Part shown: positions 59,676-64,000 of the stretch, in pieces
Layout: each line of letters begins with the position of its first letter
How positions within the stretch are numbered: position 1 is the first letter of the stretch
Source: Misgurnus anguillicaudatus
Lineage: Eukaryota > Chordata > Actinopteri > Cypriniformes > Cobitidae
Direction: 5' to 3'
DNA: 64,000 nucleotides
NCBI RefSeq assembly: GCF_027580225.2
Contig: NC_073337.2
Location: 13,808,001-13,872,000 of the forward strand
Program-made: the position numbers and the translations under genes
Notes under the pieces: generated by a model
Told to the model about the DNA's origin: nothing
The model's database searches: none
Seen by the model: only the letters and a program-made list of their open reading frames with translations

Positions 59676-60239
59676 GCTCCGCCGCTTGATCATATCAGAG
59701 AACATAACAGTTCCGATGGGATCAACATACAGTAAGATGTTAGCTCTTGGTGGTGTCCAATCTCTGTAGTGTTCGTAGTGTTCAAGTTCAGTGTGTCAAC
59801 CAAGGCCTGTGTGCTTTGTTCAATGAATGTCCCATTCTTTTGCGAAAAACCACCTGTTCTTAGACGTTCTATCTGTTTGAAGAAAGTTGTCACCTCTGAA
59901 CGGTGATCTCCTCTGATTTCAGACATCGTCAGGTGGGGATCATGTCATTGACAATACATCACTGTGTGAAACACCTGCACATTCTTAAGGACCATTCATC
60001 GATTGAGCATTGATCAATACTGATAGACTCAGCAACATATTATCAATAGATTCATAATAAATAAAAAAACATAACACATGATACCTTGATGTTAAAAGTG
60101 CAAGTGGTACGGTCTCACCAGGTCAAAGATATTTGATCTATAAAATTACGAATGTTCTTTCCCACTGTTGTATTTGGAGTTTAGTTGAATTTAAATGTAC
60201 TTGGTCTCTGGATATTGAAGAAGAAGATGCAAAAGATCA

Positions 60240-60635
60240 GGTTAAAACAAGGCATAACATTGAGGTATGCATATTATAAAAATAAAACCCAGAAAATGAA
60301 ATGTTAAAATAACCTTGAGATATGCATGTTACAGATTGTATGAAGATAAAACCCAGAAATTGTTAAAATGATCTTCAGGTATGCATGTTATAGATTGTAT
60401 AAAATAAACCCAGAAAATGTAAAAATAACCTTCAGGTATGCATATATTGGGTCATGTGGAAAAAATAAAAACCAGAAGGTGTTAAAATAACATTCAGGTA
60501 TGCATATTGGGTCATGTGAAAATAAAAAACTGAAAATGTTAAAGTAAAAATCTGGTTATGCATACTAAAGGGTGTATCAATAACAGTGATAGTAAAATAC
60601 TGCTATAATAAATGTAGGTATGGGCATTGTAGACC
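60240..60635. repeat. ~59-bp minisatellite inside the LTR element
   Basis: Seven degenerate units keyed on GGTATGCAT (near 60263, 60318, 60377, 60434, 60496, 60555, 60615), each followed by ATAAAACCCAGAAAATGTTA-like sequence. Confidence 0.85.

Positions 60636-60639
<4 letters not shown>

Positions 60640-60685
<46 letters not shown>
60640..60685. repeat. (AAT)n microsatellite
   Basis: About 15 ATA units directly after the minisatellite; the poly-Tyr ORF on the minus strand is an artefact. Confidence 0.95.
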
Positions 60686-60689
60686 GGCA

Positions 60690-63600
60690 CATAATTGTGT
60701 AATCGTTCCATACACACATCTATAATGAATGTTTCGAGGGAATTCTGAATTTTCTAATATAAGCACCTTGTAGGCCTAAGATTATCTTAAGAATATGTTC
60801 AGGACATGTTGAGTCCATGAGCACAATTGAAGATTCAGAATCTCATGTTAGATTTCTATGTGTGCAGGTATGTGCCTATGTGTATATGTATCTGTATTTG
60901 TATGTGCCTGTCATAAACATAGGCATGTTTATGAGTATGTGTAGTCCATACACTTGAAGATTTAGAATCTCAGATTTAAATGTGTTTGCGTGTTTAAGTA
61001 GGTGTATGAGTGTAGAGATATGTAAATACTTATATAGGTGTGTATGTGATATGTTGGCTAAGTCACATTTGATATTAGGAATTGAGATGTAGATGGTTTG
61101 ATTGATTCTTGAAAATTGTTTGTGCTGTTATTTAGTGATAAATTGAGGATCAGGGCGCCAACTGGTCCTCACTTATGACAACAACAGTCAGATTATTGAT
61201 TTGAGATTTAGACAGTAAGTTTGTTATTGCAATTAAAACATAATTATGAAAGTGTGACTTTGCCAAGTAAGTTTCTTATGAATGTTGTAGTTTTGCTAAT
61301 ATGGGTGTGAATGATATCACTTAGAATTTGTGTTGGATTAGATATCCCTGTTTGTGTAACAGGGGAGTGTTGATTTTAAATGTAGTGTTAAGTTTGGAAT
61401 ATGTTGTGTGGTGTGTAGTGTTTATGTCTGGATAGTCTTTACGTCTATACCAGATGTGTTACGAGATTGTTTTAGTCAATGTGTGTGCTGTACAGTCAGT
61501 GTTTGTCTGGAAGATGGGTGGATTTTATCTCTAACAATTAGTGTTGCAAATTTTGAGGCCATGTCTATTCATGATGGTATAGTGTTGTGAGGTGTAAAAT
61601 GGCCTTTGAATGTCTTCACACCCATCCTCAGTTTTCTAGATTGTTTTTCTGCAGGGTTCGCTGTCTTGTCTGTTGTGGCCAGACATCTCTGGCCAGGATT
61701 TACAGCTTTCAACCTGATAAAGGGACAAGCAGAGAAGCAATTTTAGTTTTTTTAACCCTTTTGCAATTTGCATTGAGACATGTGGTACAATTTTTCCTTT
61801 TTGGTGATCAGTCATTAGGGAATATATGTACCATTGTCATGTTACTTTGCAGATTTATTTTCAGAGGTTAAATTAGTTTTTCATCTTTTGGTCAGAGCTT
61901 CATTGATTACTGTTATTGCAGTGTAGTCTGACAGTGTACTTTAAGCTGTGATAGTGTTTAACCCTTGCTGTCTGCTGTGAGCATTCAAACTCCATTTCTG
62001 CTGGAGAACTTTTCCATAAGTTAATTTTAAGTTGCTCAGTTCAGTCAGACCTGTGGGCAATTCATCAGCTCATAACACCTGCTTCAGATCTCTGAACCAA
62101 AAGACTCTTTTGCTTGTTGTGTTCAGCATTTATCATAGGTTTAGTTATCAAATGATTGAAATAGACCTCTGTATTGGATTAAAAAATGGGTTAGAGATTT
62201 CCAATGAAAGAGATTTGGCTCACTATCAGGAGTGTCATGTAATTTTTCAGTGTTAAAACATGGCAACACGTGACAGCGTGCTCCGCGTCTTGACACACTG
62301 GGTAGTGAACCAATTCTGTGAGTTTGGCCTGTGCAAGTTATTTCATATAGTATACATACATGTAATACACCACAATATTTACCATCTGAGGCCTGTTTGG
62401 CCATTATAATATAATGTGCATTGCGACTTGATCACAATGTAGATTATATTATATTAAAAATAGTATTAATTAAAAATACATTCATTACTGATCTCTTAAG
62501 GATTACCACATTGGTGTTTTTAGTTTACAAGATGTTCCTGTATCAATGTATTTGAATGTGAAAAGGTTTCAAAGCCCTGGACAGACTGGTGTGAGGCACA
62601 GATGTTCACTGGTTCATGCTAATGTATTCCTCTTAAATACAAGTGTCTCTCTTTAAAACAATGTTCTCTCTTGAGAACAATGGATAGCTCGTTATCTGAG
62701 CGGGGGGTAAGCCCCTTTTGATCTCAGTTGGGTTTCTCACAGTGAGAGATAAGACCATTTGTGGTTTATTGGCCTGGAACAACATTACATTTTCCTGCAA
62801 CAATTTTAAGTTTTGCTTAATTGTATCTCATTCATGGAGGAATACTGCATGATTTAGGAGTTATAATTGTAATATGACTTACTAATTCCATTCTATACAC
62901 AATATACTACACACAAATCTTGAGTGATCTTTTAGAAGGCTCACTCACAACAACTCATTTAAAATCATTTCCCTACTTGCTTAATGTCCACCATTCAGTT
63001 ACATTTCTCTATGCGTTGAGGATTTTGAATCCAACAGCGCTACCTTCAATCATTCATACATTTCCTTTCATTCTCCAGTTTAATTACATTTTCTCCCTAA
63101 TTAATCAAATATAGATTGTAAACTGATGTTTGCAACATTTAAAAATCTTACTATCTGTGTGCTTTTCACATCTCAATTGTCCAAGTCCTCCTTTCACATG
63201 CAAACACATTCATGGCATTGTAGTTTAAATCATCCAATATCATTTTCCAGTTGTTAAAAGTTATTTCGGCACTCTTTCCAGGTTGTACATTTGCTGTCAC
63301 AACAAAAACAATTGAGTAGAATTTGGTGATTTAAATTTAGATTCTAGATGTTTTCCTTGTTTGAGAATCAGAACAAAATTTGGATGATTTAACTCCAATG
63401 TAAGACGATCTCTTGTTTTCAGTAGGCACGTAAACAAAGATCTTAACAGAGCATAGTAATTCATTCTTCATTTAGCATTGCACAGCATTTTTTGATGATG
63501 TGGTTTCATTTCGTTATGAAAAGCCCCACCGGATTTGTTCTCCAGTCTAACATTAGGTATATTTACAACCTATTTCATAAATGTGGGATGTTTAAAACAT

Positions 63601-63787
63601 TCCCTTCAACATTTTTAAAAGGCAAAGAAAAGATTGACTTACCACATCTGCTGAAGAAATAGAAGAAGTTCAAACCTTTAGCTCCATGAAAAGACTCTTA
63701 TTCTCCAGGGATCGCATCAGTCGTATTTTGTACGTTGTTGATGAGATTTCTCACTGGTTGAATATCACGTCTCGGGAATCACCACTT
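60690..63787. other. Remainder of LTR-element interior
   Basis: AT-rich with TGTATGTG-type words at about 60850-61050. Short ORFs on both strands (e.g. 61587-61871 plus, 62404-62141 minus) have no family signature. I found no host gene. Confidence 0.5.
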
Positions 63788-64000
63788 TGTAAGGGGGTGA
63801 AAATTGTGACCCCATCCATCCGTTGGCCCAATGGCGGAACCAGCGGGATGGCGAAGGGTTATAGCGCATTCGGTCTTTTCCGGCGCTTTGCAGGTGACGT
63901 TTTGGCGTTACATAATTTAGTTATATTTATCTCTTATCTGACTCCAAAGACAAAGATTTCGTTTATATTATATTACAAATTGGATTGATTATTACTTTTA
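63788..64000 (-). repeat. 5' LTR (partial) of the TGTAAG-type retroelement
   Basis: Its 213 bp match the start of the LTR at 58282 almost base for base; only a few substitutions are visible, so the insertion is fairly young. Confidence 0.9.

Larger units (their letters stand above)
58282..64000 (-). mobile_element. LTR retroelement without recognisable pol, truncated by the window edge
   Basis: 3' LTR at 58282-59675; 5' LTR begins at 63788 and runs off the window. The internal 4.1 kb (59676-63787) has no RT, protease, integrase or envelope motif in any frame longer than 60 codons. Downstream of the 5' LTR on the minus strand, after AAG, is TGGTGATTCCCGAGACG, a candidate primer-binding site starting TGG, and a GTAAGT donor near 63640. 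The purine tract before the 3' LTR is weak. Likely non-autonomous or heavily decayed. Confidence 0.75.

Noticed and set aside
61408..61871. Two overlapping plus-strand ORFs as LTR-element genes
   Set aside because: Opposite strand to LTR transcription, low-complexity Cys/Phe-rich, no motif.
58282..64000. Endogenous foamy-like or other complete retrovirus
   Set aside because: Long LTRs and a 4-bp duplication in the solo copy would fit, but no gag, pol or env signature is visible, so I only call it an LTR retroelement.
1..64000. CRISPR arrays, tRNA or rRNA genes, prokaryotic operons
   Set aside because: No evenly spaced short repeats with unique spacers, no cloverleaf-like A/B box I could recognise, and clear spliced vertebrate genes.

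Overview
The window is eukaryotic and looks like a teleost fish genome, most likely a cyprinid or close relative. It has split genes with GT-AG introns, long microsatellites, and dense DNA transposons plus L2, BEL/Pao, DIRS and Tc1 elements typical of that group. The species call is inference.

The host genes all read on the minus strand. (1) Positions 283-6974 hold the first eight coding exons of a laminin beta chain, closest to beta-2: signal peptide, laminin N-terminal domain and the first EGF-like repeats. The rest lies beyond the left edge. (2) Positions 8447-21156 hold an 11-exon type I acyl-CoA thioesterase / bile-acid-CoA:amino-acid N-acyltransferase (ACOT/BAAT) gene. (3) Positions 26732-46070 hold a tandem paralogue with the same 11 exons, same phases and nearly identical exon lengths. 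(4) About 25230-25809 is the 3' stub of a third, deleted paralogue.

Both ACOT/BAAT copies are damaged in a catalytic exon. Copy 1 has lost the acceptor and donor of the exon carrying the catalytic-Asp region. Copy 2 has a 1.9-kb hAT transposon, with an exact 8-bp target duplication, inside the exon carrying the nucleophile. Both exons are multiples of three, so skipping would leave in-frame proteins without an active site. The nucleophile also differs: Cys (BAAT-like) in copy 1, Ser (ACOT-like) in copy 2.

The rest is mostly mobile DNA. Copy 1 introns carry a solo LTR (8965-10417), a decayed Tc1 element (12364-13947), a long-TIR element (14823-15758) and a nested hAT (17121-19280). Copy 2 introns carry an L2 LINE with a single ORF2 stop codon inside a TTAA-type element (31033-37522), a DIRS fragment and a splice-donor-bearing minisatellite. 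From 49.1 to 54.8 kb lies a decayed BEL/Pao retrotransposon containing two hAT elements with perfect 8-bp target duplications. The right end (58282 to edge) is an LTR retroelement with 1.4-kb LTRs and no recognisable pol; the solo LTR in copy 1 belongs to the same family.

No CRISPR, operon or prokaryotic feature is present, and I recognised no tRNA or rRNA gene.
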